From positions 1 through 64,000 of the forward strand of contig DASVQC010000072.1 in NCBI GenBank assembly GCA_036389335.1: DNA of 64,000 nt, written 5' to 3'. The notes beneath the pieces were generated by a model. The model had not been told where the DNA came from. It saw nothing but the letters and a program-made list of their open reading frames with translations, and did not search any database. The DNA is from JAIVGV01 sp036389335. Lineage in GTDB: Bacteria; Acidobacteriota; Blastocatellia; Pyrinomonadales; Pyrinomonadaceae. Position numbers and translations under genes: made by a program. Of this stretch, positions 9,220 through 20,246 are shown in pieces (position 1 is the stretch's first letter; each line of letters opens with the position of its first letter).

Positions 9220-10602
9220 ATGTCACAGTCAATACGAGCCCGCACGCGACCCGTCGATCCGTTCGACTTCGTGCTCATGGCGTCGGCGGGCGACGCCCGC
9301 GCCCTCGAAGACTCCATCGCGAGGGGCGCTGACGTTAACGCCGCCAGCAGTCACGGCGTGACGGCGCTCATCGCCGCCGCCGCCGCGGGGCACGCGGAGG
9401 TCGTGCGGCTCTTGTTGAGGGCAGGGGCCGACGTGGGCGCGAGGCGGGGCGACGGCTTTAACGCCTTGATGAGCGGGGCCTTCTTCGGCCACGCAGAAGT
9501 CGTGAAGGCTCTGCTCGACGGCGGCGCCGACGTGAATGGTAAGGATCGGAGCGGCATGACCGCGCACGAGTGGGCGCGTGCGAAAGGGTATCTTGAGATC
9601 GCGCACTTTCTAAGCGGTGTCGAACGGCGGGCGGCGGCGGCCCGAGAAACCCATGACGCTCCGCCCGCGCCCGCCGCGGCGTCGCCGCCGGGCACGGCGA
9701 CGTTCGACGAGGCAGGCGCGCCGACGAAAACTACCGGCCCGATACCCGGGGCGGGGAGGGCGACGGGCGCGACCGCGGCGGGCGCGGCGAAGGGTGACGC
9801 GGAATCCGACGGGGACGCGACCTTAATCGCTCCGGCAAAACCGCAAGCGGTCGTCGCCGCCGCGCAGTCGCCTCGCGGCGGGGCGACGTTCGAAGAGGCC
9901 GCCGCCGCCGTCGTGGCCCGCGTCCGGGCCGTACAACCGCCGGGCCGTCCGGTGCGAAGCCGCCCTGATGAGTACGCGCCGATGGGTTATCCCCTCGGGC
10001 GGCTGATCCTCCTAGCTCTGATCAGCGGCCTAACCGCGGGCGCGACATTCTTTACCATTAACGGGATGATGTCGCCCGGGCACACCGAAGCCCGTCCCGC
10101 GCCGCCGCCGCCCGCCGCCGCAGAGGCCCCCGCGCCGACGCCGCAGGATTCGCCGGATCAGGAGACGCCGAAACAGAAGGCGGAGAATCCGGCCCCGTCG
10201 GAACACCACACGTCGTCCGCCGCCGCCGCCGAGCGCGTCGCCGCGCCGGATTACACCGCCGCCGATCAGCGGGCCGTCGAGAAGCCAGATAAGCGCGCCG
10301 CGGAGAAGCCCGAGAGGTCGCGCGCGGGAGAGCCCAAGTTGATCTCGGAGCAGGGCAGAGCGACATCTAATCAGCGCCCGGTGTCGGAGCGCGTGGCGCT
10401 GCCGACCGCGCCGGAGGAGACGCGGGGCGCGGCGCGGCCCGCGCCGGCGCAGGCAGGGGACGGCGCGTCGACGTCGCCGCCGCGCCCGCGCGTGGCCCCT
10501 CAACGCACGGAGCCGACGGCGCAGGCGCGCCCCGACGAACCCCTTGCCCCGACGGCCAAGCCCGCCGTCGCGCCGTCCAAAAAAGTAATCCGCTGGCCCT
10601 GA
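9220..10602 (+). CDS. Ankyrin-repeat protein with one membrane helix
   Basis: A 460-residue protein. Residues 15-135 hold three ankyrin repeats (ADVNAASSHGVTALIAAA and similar). A long Ala/Pro/Gly-rich low-complexity stretch follows, then one membrane helix near residues 258-278 and a Pro/Glu/Lys-rich tail presumably outside the membrane. The ATG has GGGGAAGG upstream. It lies just downstream of the export protein on the same strand and may share its transcript. Ankyrin repeats mediate protein binding; no catalytic domain is visible, so function is unknown. Confidence 0.7.
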   Translation: MSQSIRARTRPVDPFDFVLMASAGDARALEDSIARGADVNAASSHGVTALIAAAAAGHAEVVRLLLRAGADVGARRGDGFNALMSGAFFGHAEVVKALLDGGADVNGKDRSGMTAHEWARAKGYLEIAHFLSGVERRAAAARETHDAPPAPAAASPPGTATFDEAGAPTKTTGPIPGAGRATGATAAGAAKGDAESDGDATLIAPAKPQAVVAAAQSPRGGATFEEAAAAVVARVRAVQPPGRPVRSRPDEYAPMGYPLGRLILLALISGLTAGATFFTINGMMSPGHTEARPAPPPPAAAEAPAPTPQDSPDQETPKQKAENPAPSEHHTSSAAAAERVAAPDYTAADQRAVEKPDKRAAEKPERSRAGEPKLISEQGRATSNQRPVSERVALPTAPEETRGAARPAPAQAGDGASTSPPRPRVAPQRTEPTAQARPDEPLAPTAKPAVAPSKKVIRWP

Positions 10603-10662
10603 GAGGGCCGCGCTTCCCGCCCGTCGGAAGTGGCCCGCCCGCCGGCGTGAAGAGGGAAAGCT

Positions 10663-11685
10663 TTGCTCAGAGTCGAATACCGCGAAGGACTGTACCTGCC
10701 CGACCTCGACCTGTGGCTCGACGCCGACGGCGCGCGCGACCGCTGCGTCATCTCGCACGCCCACTCCGATCACATCGCCGGGCACGCCTCAATCGTCGCC
10801 ACGCCGGAGACGGCGCGCATCTTCCGCCACCGCGTCGGCGAGGCGGAAGTCACCACGCAGGTCTACGGCGAGCGGCGCGACTACGGTCGCTACGCGCTGA
10901 CGTTTTACCCGGCGGGCCACTGTCTCGGCTCGGCGCAGATTCTGGTCGAAGCCGGGGGCGAGCGTCTGGTCTACACGGGCGACATCAAGCTCAGGCCCAA
11001 CGTCGCAGCCGAGGACGCCGTCGTCGTCCCGTGCGACACGCTCGTCATGGAATCGACCTTCGGCGATCCGCTCTACCGCTTCCCGCCCGACGTGGCGACC
11101 TTCGAGCGGCTCTACGCCGCGTGCGACCGCGCGCTCTCGGACGACCGCGTGCCGGTCGTTCTGGCCTACGCGCTGGGGAAGAGTCAGGAGGCGCTGGAGC
11201 TGCTGCTCCGGCGCGGCTACCGCGTGACGCTGCACGGATCGAACTGGAACGTCTCGGAGATTTACCGCGAGCTGGGGGTGAAGTTTTCGGGCGAGTACGA
11301 GAAGTATAACCGCGAGCACGTGCGCGGGCGCGTGCTCGTCGCGCCGCCGGGCTGCCGGAAGCAGCCGATGATCCAGAACATCGAGCGCCGCTTCACCATC
11401 ATGCTCACGGGCTGGGCGCTCTCGAAGAGTGCGCCCTACATGTACAAGGGCGTCGATCTCGTCCTGCCGCTCTCCGACCACGCCGACTACGACGAGCTCG
11501 TCCGGCTCGCGCGCGAGTCCGGCGCGGCGCGCGTCATCACGATGCACGGGCCCGCGAAGTTCGCCGCCTCCCTGCGCGAGCTGGGCCTGAACGCCGAACA
11601 CCTCGCGCAGCACCCCGCGGCGGTCTCGAAGAAGCAGACGGGGAAGAAGGCCGCCGCCGCCGTCGAGCAGACGTTATTCGACTGA
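10663..11685 (+). CDS. MBL-fold hydrolase of the RNA-processing (exonuclease-like) group
   Basis: A 340-residue protein starting with TTG at 10,663, behind a good AGAGGGAAAG. The metallo-beta-lactamase signature HxHxDH is at residues 32-37 (SHAHSDH); GHCLGSAQ and YTGDIKLRPN follow, as in the CPSF-73/Ysh1-like MBL group that acts on RNA or DNA ends. It resembles proteins annotated as 3' mRNA-end processing-factor-like exonucleases, often found beside DNA ligase genes, though no ligase is present here. The lysine- and alanine-rich C-terminus is probably disordered. The family assignment is firm; the substrate is not known. Confidence 0.75.
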   Translation: MLRVEYREGLYLPDLDLWLDADGARDRCVISHAHSDHIAGHASIVATPETARIFRHRVGEAEVTTQVYGERRDYGRYALTFYPAGHCLGSAQILVEAGGERLVYTGDIKLRPNVAAEDAVVVPCDTLVMESTFGDPLYRFPPDVATFERLYAACDRALSDDRVPVVLAYALGKSQEALELLLRRGYRVTLHGSNWNVSEIYRELGVKFSGEYEKYNREHVRGRVLVAPPGCRKQPMIQNIERRFTIMLTGWALSKSAPYMYKGVDLVLPLSDHADYDELVRLARESGAARVITMHGPAKFAASLRELGLNAEHLAQHPAAVSKKQTGKKAAAAVEQTLFD

Positions 11686-11688
11686 CGC

Positions 11689-12219
11689 TCAAGCGCCCTG
11701 CGATTTCGTCTTGGAGATTTTCTTCAACTCGCCCGCGCACTCGTGGCAGACGCGCGTGATGGCGCGCTCCAGGTTCTCGTCCACGTCCATCAGGGTTTGC
11801 AGGACGCTCGCGGGCAGGCGCACGGTGACGACCATGAACTTCTCGTCGGTGGCGGGCGCGGCGAGCGCGCGCGCGACGGCCTTCAGCAGATCGTCGGCTG
11901 GGGCGGGCTTCGTCAAATACTCCTGCACGCCGAGCCTCTGGCACACGTCGCGCGACTCGGCGAGCGTCTCGCCCGTGACGACGACGACGGGCACGCCGGG
12001 CGAGAGCGCGCGCAGCTCCTCCAAAACTTTCGTGCCGTGCATTTCCGGGAGCGTCATGTCCATCAGCACGGCGTCCGCGCCCCTGGCGCCGAACTCCGCC
12101 AGCCCCTCCTCGCCCGCGTAGGTCGTGATCACCTCGTAGCCCTCGCCGACGAGTACGGACTCGTACATCTCGGCGAGGTCTTCTTGATCTTCTATGACGA
12201 GAATGCGATGCTTTGCCAC
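11689..12219 (-). CDS. Single-domain response regulator with C-terminal extension
   Basis: A 176-residue cytoplasmic protein. Residues 5-120 form a receiver domain with acidic pair E10/D11, phosphoacceptor D54, T82 and K104. The remaining 55 residues have no known output domain but contain a C-x(2)-C-like CHEC motif and a lysine-rich tail. It probably passes phosphate or binds a partner rather than DNA. No histidine kinase is adjacent. It converges with the MBL gene and is divergent from the permease. Confidence 0.8.
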   Translation of the reverse strand: MAKHRILVIEDQEDLAEMYESVLVGEGYEVITTYAGEEGLAEFGARGADAVLMDMTLPEMHGTKVLEELRALSPGVPVVVVTGETLAESRDVCQRLGVQEYLTKPAPADDLLKAVARALAAPATDEKFMVVTVRLPASVLQTLMDVDENLERAITRVCHECAGELKKISKTKSQGA

Positions 12220-12340
12220 GCGAGTTAATCTCCTTCACTAAAGGGTCGGACACGTTAGCGCGCCGCTCTCGCCGGAGTGTGGCGCGCGTCTTTAATCTTT
12301 AACGGGTGAGGCGAAGTATAGCAGAGCCGGAAGACTTAAG

Positions 12341-14125
12341 ATGACTCCCGCGATTGTCACCGTCCTCGTCCTCCTGCTCGTCGCCCTCGTCCTCTTCGGC
12401 ATCGAGCGCATCCCCATCGACGTCGTGACGATCCTGCTCGTCATCGCGATGATCCTGACGCGCACGCTCACCGCCGAGGAGGCCTTCGCGGGCTTCGGCA
12501 ACGAGATCATCATCACCATCGCCGGGCTCTTCGTCCTGACGGGCGGGCTGGTGAAGACCGGCGTGGTGGACGTGGTCGGCAGAAGGCTCCACCGCACCGC
12601 CGGGTCGAACCGCTTCATGCTCGCCTCGCTCATCATGTTCGTCGCCGCCGGCTGCGCCTCCGTGATGAAGAACACGACGACGACGGCGATGTTCGTCCCC
12701 GTCGTCTTAGGGATCGCCGCGCGGGCGAAAATCCAGCCGTCGAAACTCCTGATGCCGCTCGCCTTCGGCGCGATCCTCGGCGGCACGTGCACGCTCATCG
12801 GCACCTCGACGAACCTCGCCGTCTCCGGCGCGCTCACGAAGTACAACCAGCCGCCCTACACGATGTTCGAGCTGGCCCCGGTCGGGATCGCGATCGTCGT
12901 CGTCGGGATGATCTACATGCTGCTCGTCGGCCTGCACCTGCTGCCCGCGCGCGGCAGCGCCGAGTCGCTGACCGAGCAGTACCACATCCGCGAGTACATG
13001 TCCGAGGTGGTCGTGCTCGAAAGCTCGCCGCTCGTCGGGCACACGCTTCAGGAGGCGAACCTCAGCCAGTCGATGGACCTGACGGTCGTCGGCATCCTCC
13101 GCGGCAAGCAGGGCCGCATCGCGCCGCGACCGGAGGAGCGGGTTCAGGCGGGCGATCTGCTGCTCGTGCAGGGGCGCGTCGAAGACATCCTGAGGGTGAA
13201 GACCGAGGCGGGCGTCGAGATCAAGGGCGACTTCAAGCTGAGCGACCGCGACCTCGAGACCGAAGGCGTCGAGCTGTTCGAGGCGATGGTCTTGCGCGGG
13301 TCGAGCCTCATCGGGCGCACGCTCAAGGGCACGCGCTTCCGCGAGCGCTTCGGGCTCACCACGCTCGCCATCAACCGCCACGGCGTCGCGCTCCTGTCGA
13401 AGCTCTCGACCGTCAGTCTGCGCTTCGGCGACGTGCTGCTCGTGCAGGGGCGTCGCGCGCAGGTCGAGCAACTCGCGGGCGAGGGCGACCTGCTCCTGCT
13501 CGAAGACGTGTCGGAGCAGCGGGGCCGGGCGGAGAAGCGCAAGTGGGCGCTCCTCGGCTTCGGGGTCTTCCTGCTGCTCTCGGTCTTCCACCCGTTCGGC
13601 ATCCCGCTCGCCGTCGCCGTCCTCATCGGCGCGCTCATCCTGCTCGCCACGCGCGCGGTGCGGACGCGCGAGATCTATCAGATGATCGACTTCCGCCTGC
13701 TCGTCCTCATCGCGGGCATGATCAGCTTCGGCACGGCGATGTCGAAGACGGGCGCGGACAAGTACCTCGCGGGGATGATCGTGACCACGCTCGGCGGCTA
13801 CGGCGACCTCGCCGTCCTCGGGGGCTTCATCCTGCTGACCGTCGCGCTCACGCAGCCGATGTCGAATCAGGCGGCGGCGCTCGTCGTGCTGCCCGTCGCG
13901 ATGCAGACGGCGGCGCAGTTGGGGCTGAACCCGCGCAGCTTCGCCGTCGCCATCACCTACGCCGCGTCGTGCTCTTTTTTGACGCCGCTCGAACCCGCCT
14001 GCGTCCTGATCTACACGCCGGGCCGCTACCGCTTCTTCGACTTCGTCAAGGTCGGCTCGATCCTCACGGTCGTCGTCTTCGCCGTCATCATGCTGCTCGT
14101 CCCCGTCTTCTTCCCCCTGCGTTAA
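12341..14125 (+). CDS. SLC13/DASS-family anion permease with two TrkA-C domains
   Basis: A 594-residue membrane protein. Membrane segments before about residue 205 and after about residue 405 frame two tandem cytoplasmic TrkA-C (RCK-C) domains at about 215-290 and 300-385, recognisable by the repeated GDxLLVQG. The transport domain has the N-T-T-T-x-A motif (KNTTTTAMF near 111) and the second-half counterpart SNQAAALVVLP. Members move sulfate, dicarboxylates, citrate or arsenite-like anions with sodium or protons; the TrkA-C domains would sense a nucleotide or ion. The substrate cannot be read from sequence. A strong hairpin ends the gene. Confidence 0.85.
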   Translation: MTPAIVTVLVLLLVALVLFGIERIPIDVVTILLVIAMILTRTLTAEEAFAGFGNEIIITIAGLFVLTGGLVKTGVVDVVGRRLHRTAGSNRFMLASLIMFVAAGCASVMKNTTTTAMFVPVVLGIAARAKIQPSKLLMPLAFGAILGGTCTLIGTSTNLAVSGALTKYNQPPYTMFELAPVGIAIVVVGMIYMLLVGLHLLPARGSAESLTEQYHIREYMSEVVVLESSPLVGHTLQEANLSQSMDLTVVGILRGKQGRIAPRPEERVQAGDLLLVQGRVEDILRVKTEAGVEIKGDFKLSDRDLETEGVELFEAMVLRGSSLIGRTLKGTRFRERFGLTTLAINRHGVALLSKLSTVSLRFGDVLLVQGRRAQVEQLAGEGDLLLLEDVSEQRGRAEKRKWALLGFGVFLLLSVFHPFGIPLAVAVLIGALILLATRAVRTREIYQMIDFRLLVLIAGMISFGTAMSKTGADKYLAGMIVTTLGGYGDLAVLGGFILLTVALTQPMSNQAAALVVLPVAMQTAAQLGLNPRSFAVAITYAASCSFLTPLEPACVLIYTPGRYRFFDFVKVGSILTVVVFAVIMLLVPVFFPLR

Positions 14126-14144
14126 GAACACGATTCCGGCCCAG

Positions 14145-14222
14145 CCCTCTTCCCTTTGCGTCTTTGCGCCTTTGCGTGAAATTCATTCTCACGCAAAGGC
14201 GCAAAGACGCAAGGGAAGAGGG
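14145..14222. terminator. Long inverted repeat, second copy of the 3,370 hairpin family
   Basis: About 34-base arms (14,145-14,179 and 14,189-14,222) with one unpaired base. The inner 25 bases match the hairpin at 3,370-3,430. Likely terminates the SLC13 gene. Confidence 0.7.
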
Positions 14223-14289
14223 TATTGTCGCCGACGGGTTGCGCCGCCGTTCTATTTAGGAATGTGACCGGGCAGTCGCCTCCCGCCCT

Positions 14290-14318
14290 TTGCGTTTTGA
14301 GGGGGTGGTTCGTATAAT
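14290..14318 (+). promoter_or_regulatory. Sigma-70-type promoter candidate
   Basis: A perfect TATAAT at 14,313-14,318 lies 17 bases after TTGCGT (14,290-14,295, three of six matching TTGACA). It is about 80 bases before the metallophosphoesterase start. Confidence 0.4.
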
Positions 14319-14399
14319 GCGCGGACTTTCCCGAATGAAGGAACGTACGGACGGGGAAGCTCTCGCGCCACTTAATCCTTAACACCCGAGCGATAATTG

Positions 14400-15287
14400 A
14401 TGTCGAGCGTCGAAAGATGGAGTGATCGTCGTCGCCGCGTCTCGGCCTCCGGCGAGACGCGCGCCGCGCAGTCGCCGCGCCTGCGCTCGCTCGCCTCCGG
14501 GCTCCTGCACCTCGCGCGCCGCGCCTTCTCCGAGCCGCTGATGCTCGCCGTCGAGCGGCACGAAATACTTCTGCGCCGCCTGCCGCCGGAACTCGACGGC
14601 TTGCGCGTCGTGCAGCTCTCCGACATCCACAACGGCCCCTTCACCGCGCCCGGCTCTATCGAGCGCGCCGTCGAGGTCGCCAACGGTCTCGACCCGGACA
14701 TCGTCGCGCTGACCGGCGACTACGTCTCGCACGAGAGGGAGTTCGCCGCCCCCTGCGCCGAGATTCTGGGCCGGCTCAGGGCGCGCTGCGGCGTCTACGC
14801 GATTCTGGGCAACCACGACCACTGGACCGACGCCGCGCTCATCACGGACCTCTTCCGCGCCGAGGGCATCACGGTTCTCGTCAACGAGGGGCTGCACTTC
14901 GAGCACCCGGAGCGCCCCGGCGCGTCGTTCTGGCTCGCGGGCGTTGACGACACGATGGTCGGCCTGGAAGACCTCCCGCTCGCTCTCGCCGGCTCAAGCG
15001 CCGACGAGCTGAAACTCCTGCTCGCGCACAACCCGGTCATCCTGCGGCGCGCGGCGCGCGCCGGGGTCGATCTCGTCCTGAGCGGGCACACGCACGGCGG
15101 GCAGGTCACTCTGAGATCGGAACGCTCCGCTTCGGGGCGACCGCGCCGCCGCCTGCTGCGCGGCTTGGGGCGGCAGGGCGCGACGCAAATCTACGTCTCG
15201 CGCGGCCTCGGCGCGGTCGTCCTCCCCGTCCGCTACGGCTGCCTGCCGGAAGTCTCCCTGCTCGAACTCAAAAGCGGTGACAGGTAA
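14400..15287 (+). CDS. Metallophosphoesterase (YkuE/YaeI-like)
   Basis: A 295-residue calcineurin-like phosphoesterase from the ATG at 14,400 (a TTG just before could also serve). Metal-ligand motifs are in order: SDIHNG, TGDYV, GNHDHW, AHNP and SGHTHGGQV, typical of the YkuE group. Related enzymes cleave UDP-2,3-diacylglucosamine or have unknown lipid or nucleotide substrates. The N-terminus is basic with a weak hydrophobic stretch, so membrane association is possible. It is followed by a phospholipid-synthesis gene 70 bases away, which fits lipid metabolism without proving it. Confidence 0.8.
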   Translation: MSSVERWSDRRRRVSASGETRAAQSPRLRSLASGLLHLARRAFSEPLMLAVERHEILLRRLPPELDGLRVVQLSDIHNGPFTAPGSIERAVEVANGLDPDIVALTGDYVSHEREFAAPCAEILGRLRARCGVYAILGNHDHWTDAALITDLFRAEGITVLVNEGLHFEHPERPGASFWLAGVDDTMVGLEDLPLALAGSSADELKLLLAHNPVILRRAARAGVDLVLSGHTHGGQVTLRSERSASGRPRRRLLRGLGRQGATQIYVSRGLGAVVLPVRYGCLPEVSLLELKSGDR

Positions 15288-15356
15288 ACCGTGACGGGTG
15301 ACAGGTGAAAAACTTTCTTTTCCCATCACCCGTCACTTGTCACCTGTCACGGTAGT
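15283..15356. repeat. Palindromic CCTGTCAC/GTGACGGG heptad repeat
   Basis: GTGACAGG/GTGACGGG units at the left are complementary to CCCGTCAC/CCTGTCAC units at the right, around a T-rich centre. The same family occurs at 89-115 and 18,144-18,298. It ends just before the next ATG, so it may end the previous transcript or lie in the leader. Confidence 0.7.
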
Positions 15357-15357
15357 T

Positions 15358-15972
15358 ATGTCGTCCCGCATCGTCACGCTGCCGAACCTGCTGACCGTGA
15401 TCCGCATGGCGCTGATCCCGGTCTTCGTCATCTTCCTCTACTACCAGCGGTTCTGGCTCGCGCTCGCCGTCTTCGTCTCAGCCGGGGTGACGGACGGGCT
15501 CGACGGGATGCTCGCCCGCCGCTTCGATCAGAAGTCGCAGCTCGGCACCATCCTCGACCCCATCGCCGACAAACTCCTGCTCGTCACCGCCTTCGTCACG
15601 CTCTCGATGCCGTCGATCATCAGCCACGCCGAGCTGCCCGAGCCGCACGCGAACCTCCACCTGCCCGTGCCCTTCTGGGTGACGACCGCCGTCATCAGCC
15701 GCGACATCTTCATCGTCGTCGGCGCGGCGGCGATCAACATCGTCACGGGCTTCCGCAACTTCCGCCCCTCGCTCCTCGGCAAGATCAACACCACCGTCCA
15801 GATCGTCTCCATCGTCATCATCCTCCTCGCCACGCGCCTGCCCGTGCTGCGCGGCTACGTGCTGCCGACCCTCTACGCCACCGTCTTCGCCCTCGCCGTC
15901 CTCTCCGGCGCGCACTACGTCTTCCACGCCGCACGCCTCCTCGGGGAAGACCGCCAGCACCCGCGCGGCTAG
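15358..15972 (+). CDS. pgsA: CDP-alcohol phosphatidyltransferase (PgsA-like)
   Basis: A 204-residue membrane protein from the ATG at 15,358. An earlier in-frame ATG at 15,298 would translate the intergenic repeat and is rejected. The CDP-alcohol phosphotransferase signature D-G-x(2)-A-R-x(8)-G-x(3)-D-x(3)-D appears in DGLDGMLARR...LDPIADK, near residues 45-70. About five membrane helices follow. The opening TLPNLLTVIRM matches bacterial phosphatidylglycerophosphate synthases, which join CDP-diacylglycerol and glycerol-3-phosphate. Phosphatidylserine or cardiolipin variants are alternatives. The closely preceding phosphoesterase may be co-transcribed. Confidence 0.8.
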   Translation: MSSRIVTLPNLLTVIRMALIPVFVIFLYYQRFWLALAVFVSAGVTDGLDGMLARRFDQKSQLGTILDPIADKLLLVTAFVTLSMPSIISHAELPEPHANLHLPVPFWVTTAVISRDIFIVVGAAAINIVTGFRNFRPSLLGKINTTVQIVSIVIILLATRLPVLRGYVLPTLYATVFALAVLSGAHYVFHAARLLGEDRQHPRG

Positions 15973-16047
15973 CCGAAACCCACCCTAAACTGTGAAATGG
16001 TAAGACTTGCCGGGACGGGCGGGGTCGAAAAAATCTCACAAATTGAA

Positions 16048-16077
16048 GTTGACAATGACGGACTCACATATTATATT
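16048..16077 (+). promoter_or_regulatory. dnaK promoter with HAIR-like HspR operator
   Basis: TTGACA (16,049-16,054), a 17-base spacer and TATATT (16,072-16,077) make a near-consensus sigma-70 promoter. GTTGACA-N7-ACTCACA (16,048-16,068) overlaps it and resembles the HspR operator HAIR (CTTGAGT-N7-ACTCAAG) in spacing and in the TTGA and ACTCA cores. An HspR gene lies at 19,572. A small ORF crossing this region (15,997-16,194) is therefore probably not real. TTGAAGT and ACTTCAA also flank the promoter. Confidence 0.65.
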
Positions 16078-16190
16078 AGCAGCGACTTCAACTTAACGGT
16101 TCAATCCGGAGTGAATATTTTAACGGGCTTCCCGTCCGCCGATGAAGCGTCGGGCGTCGGGTCGGCTGGCGAGAGATTGGAGAGCGAAAG

Positions 16191-18143
<1,953 letters not shown>

Positions 18144-18298
18144 GCGTGACGGGTGACAGGTGACAGGTGACGGGGAAAGCCGTGACGGGTGAACGGTGAC
18201 GGGTGACAGGCAAGAAGCAAGACGGTTTCGCCTGTCACCTGTCACCCGTCACGGTTTACGGCTCTCACCTGTCACCCGTCACGGTTTACCTGTGACGG
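18144..18298. repeat. Palindromic GTGACAGG heptad array between dnaK and dnaJ
   Basis: Several copies of GTGACGGGTGACAGG on the left face CCTGTCACCCGTCAC on the right, enough for a long stem or alternative stems. It lies between dnaK and dnaJ and may lower read-through into dnaJ or stabilise the dnaK message. Confidence 0.75.
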
Positions 18299-18305
18299 TC
18301 TTTCA

Positions 18306-19499
18306 ATGGCTAAAGAAGATTTCTACAAAGTGCTGGGGGTCGACCGCAAGGCGAAGCCGGAGGAGATCAAGAAGGCTTACCGCAGGCTCGCGCGCAAGTA
18401 CCACCCGGACGTGAACCCCGGCGACAAGTCGGCGGAGGAACGCTTCAAGCTGATCACGGAGGCGCACGACGTGCTCTCCGATCCGAAGAAGCGCCCCGTC
18501 TACGACCGCTTCGGCCAGTACTCCGACACGCTCGCCGACGCGGCGGCCAAGGGCGCGACGGGCGGCTACGGCTTCCCCGGCGGCGGCGCGCCGGGCGGCG
18601 GCTCTCGCACCGCGCCGCCCTTCGACTTCGAGGGCTTCGACTGGGGCAACGCGCAGACGGGCGCGTCGGGCGGCGGGTCGAGCTTCCGCGACATCTTCGC
18701 AGACCTCTTCGGGGGCGGCGCGAAGCAGGAGAAGGAGCCGCCGCGCGCGATGCCGCAGAAGGGGGCCGACATCGAGATGCCGCTCGCGCTCTCCTTCGAG
18801 GAAGCCGTCTCGGGCATGACGACGAACATCACGGTCAGCCGCTCCGAGCAGTGCTCGCGCTGCAACGGCGCGGGCGACTCCGGCGGCTCTCCCATCACCT
18901 GCCCGACGTGCAAGGGCACCGGCCAGGTGCCGCGCACGAACGGGCGCATGCGCTTCGCGCAGGAGTGCCCGGACTGTGCTGGCGTCGGTCGCCGCCGCCC
19001 GCCGTGCGCCCTCTGCCACGGCAAGGGCACGGTGCCGAAGACCGAGAGCGTCAAGGTGCGTATACCGGCGGGCGTCGATACGGGATCGCGCGTGCGCATC
19101 CCGGGCAAGGGGGAGGGCGGCAGGATGGGCGCGCCTCCCGGCGACCTCTTCATCATCACGAACGTCGGACGCCACCCCCACTTCACGCGCAAGGGCGACA
19201 ACATCTACGTCACGATCCCCCTGACCGTCCCCGAGGCCGCGCTCGGCGCGAAGATCGAGGTGCCCACGGTCGAGGGCAAGGCGCAGCTCAAGATTCCGCC
19301 CGGCACGCAGTCCGGCCAGAAATTCCGCCTCCGCGAGCGCGGCGTGCCATCTCTCAGAAATCCGCAGGCGCGCGGCGACCAGTTCGTCGAAGTGCAGGTC
19401 ACGCTCCCGAAGGTGATTTCGGAAGAGACGAAAGAACTCCTCAAGCGATACGCGCAGCTCAACGAAGAGAACCCGCGCGTCGCGATGGGGCTAGAATGA
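18306..19499 (+). CDS. dnaJ: Chaperone DnaJ (Hsp40)
   Basis: A 397-residue type I DnaJ. The J domain is at residues 1-72 with HPD in YHPDVNPGDKS. A glycine-rich region (about 75-120) follows, then four CxxCxGxG zinc motifs (CSRCNGAG, CPTCKGTG, CPDCAGVG, CALCHGKG) and a C-terminal substrate-binding domain. It stimulates DnaK's ATPase and delivers unfolded clients. It lies in the dnaK-dnaJ-hspR order seen in Actinobacteria and several other phyla. Confidence 0.97.
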   Translation: MAKEDFYKVLGVDRKAKPEEIKKAYRRLARKYHPDVNPGDKSAEERFKLITEAHDVLSDPKKRPVYDRFGQYSDTLADAAAKGATGGYGFPGGGAPGGGSRTAPPFDFEGFDWGNAQTGASGGGSSFRDIFADLFGGGAKQEKEPPRAMPQKGADIEMPLALSFEEAVSGMTTNITVSRSEQCSRCNGAGDSGGSPITCPTCKGTGQVPRTNGRMRFAQECPDCAGVGRRRPPCALCHGKGTVPKTESVKVRIPAGVDTGSRVRIPGKGEGGRMGAPPGDLFIITNVGRHPHFTRKGDNIYVTIPLTVPEAALGAKIEVPTVEGKAQLKIPPGTQSGQKFRLRERGVPSLRNPQARGDQFVEVQVTLPKVISEETKELLKRYAQLNEENPRVAMGLE

Positions 19500-19502
19500 A
19501 AA

Positions 19503-19568
19503 GCCGTTAGCGATTAGCTGTTAGCTCTTAGTTTTAATGCTCGGCTAACAGCTAACAGCTAACAGCTC
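19503..19568. repeat. Heptad inverted repeat (CTGTTAG/CTAACAG)
   Basis: TTAGCTGTTAGCT on the left is complementary to AGCTAACAGCTAA on the right, with three CTAACAG heptads. It sits in the dnaJ-hspR gap and belongs to the same style of repeat as the other intergenic palindromes. Confidence 0.7.
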
Positions 19569-19571
19569 GTT

Positions 19572-19979
19572 ATGAAACGCGGCAAGGTCAACGCATACAC
19601 GATCAGCGCGGTGGCGTCGCAGTTCGACATCCACCCGCAGACGCTCAGGCTCTACGAGAGGGAAGGGCTCTTGAAGCCGTCGCGCTCGGTGGGCAACACG
19701 CGGCTCTACACCGACGCCGACCTCGAACGCTTGGAGATCATCCTCTCGCTCACGCGCGACCTCGGCGTGAACTTGGCGGGCGTCGAGATCATCCTCAACA
19801 TGCGCGAGAAGATGGACGCCATGCAGCGCGAGTTCGAGCGCTTCTTCCAGTACCTCCAGCAGCACGCCGCGGAGTTCACGCAGTTCACCGAGACGCCGCG
19901 GCCCGAGGAGGGCGCGCTCGTCCCCGTCGCGCGCGTCACCACGGTCGTGCGCCGCCGCACGACGCCCGCGCGCGGCTGA
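19572..19979 (+). CDS. hspR: MerR-family heat-shock repressor HspR
   Basis: A 135-residue protein with a MerR-type winged helix-turn-helix at about residues 9-78 (YTISAVASQFDIHPQTLRLYEREGL and so on), then a coiled-coil-like segment and a basic tail. The motif and its place after dnaJ are typical of HspR, which binds HAIR operators, with DnaK as co-repressor. The HAIR-like site over the dnaK promoter supports autoregulation of this cluster. Without a binding assay a different MerR-type role cannot be excluded, but context makes HspR likely. Confidence 0.85.
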   Translation: MKRGKVNAYTISAVASQFDIHPQTLRLYEREGLLKPSRSVGNTRLYTDADLERLEIILSLTRDLGVNLAGVEIILNMREKMDAMQREFERFFQYLQQHAAEFTQFTETPRPEEGALVPVARVTTVVRRRTTPARG

Positions 19980-20246
19980 AATTCCCGCTTGTCGCCCTGC
20001 CCTTAAAGGTGCTACAGTCCGCGCCCATCTAAACGGATGCGGCGCGCTCCCGCGGCTCTCACGACTCAACACCCGCCGGAACCGCGGCCAGCAAGCAAGA
20101 CTCACACAACTTTCAGCAACACGATCCGCTAAAGCGGCGACTACTCGCGCCGCCGAGCCCGGACACTCACCGCCCGCGCGACACCAGCGCGGACGTAAAA
20201 CTTTTCGCGGCGACCTCACAGTCCCGCCCGCGAAGGAGCCACACCA

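Noticed and set aside
15298..15357. Upstream start for the phosphatidyltransferase
   Set aside because: It would translate the intergenic heptad repeat; the ATG at 15,358 begins the conserved sequence.
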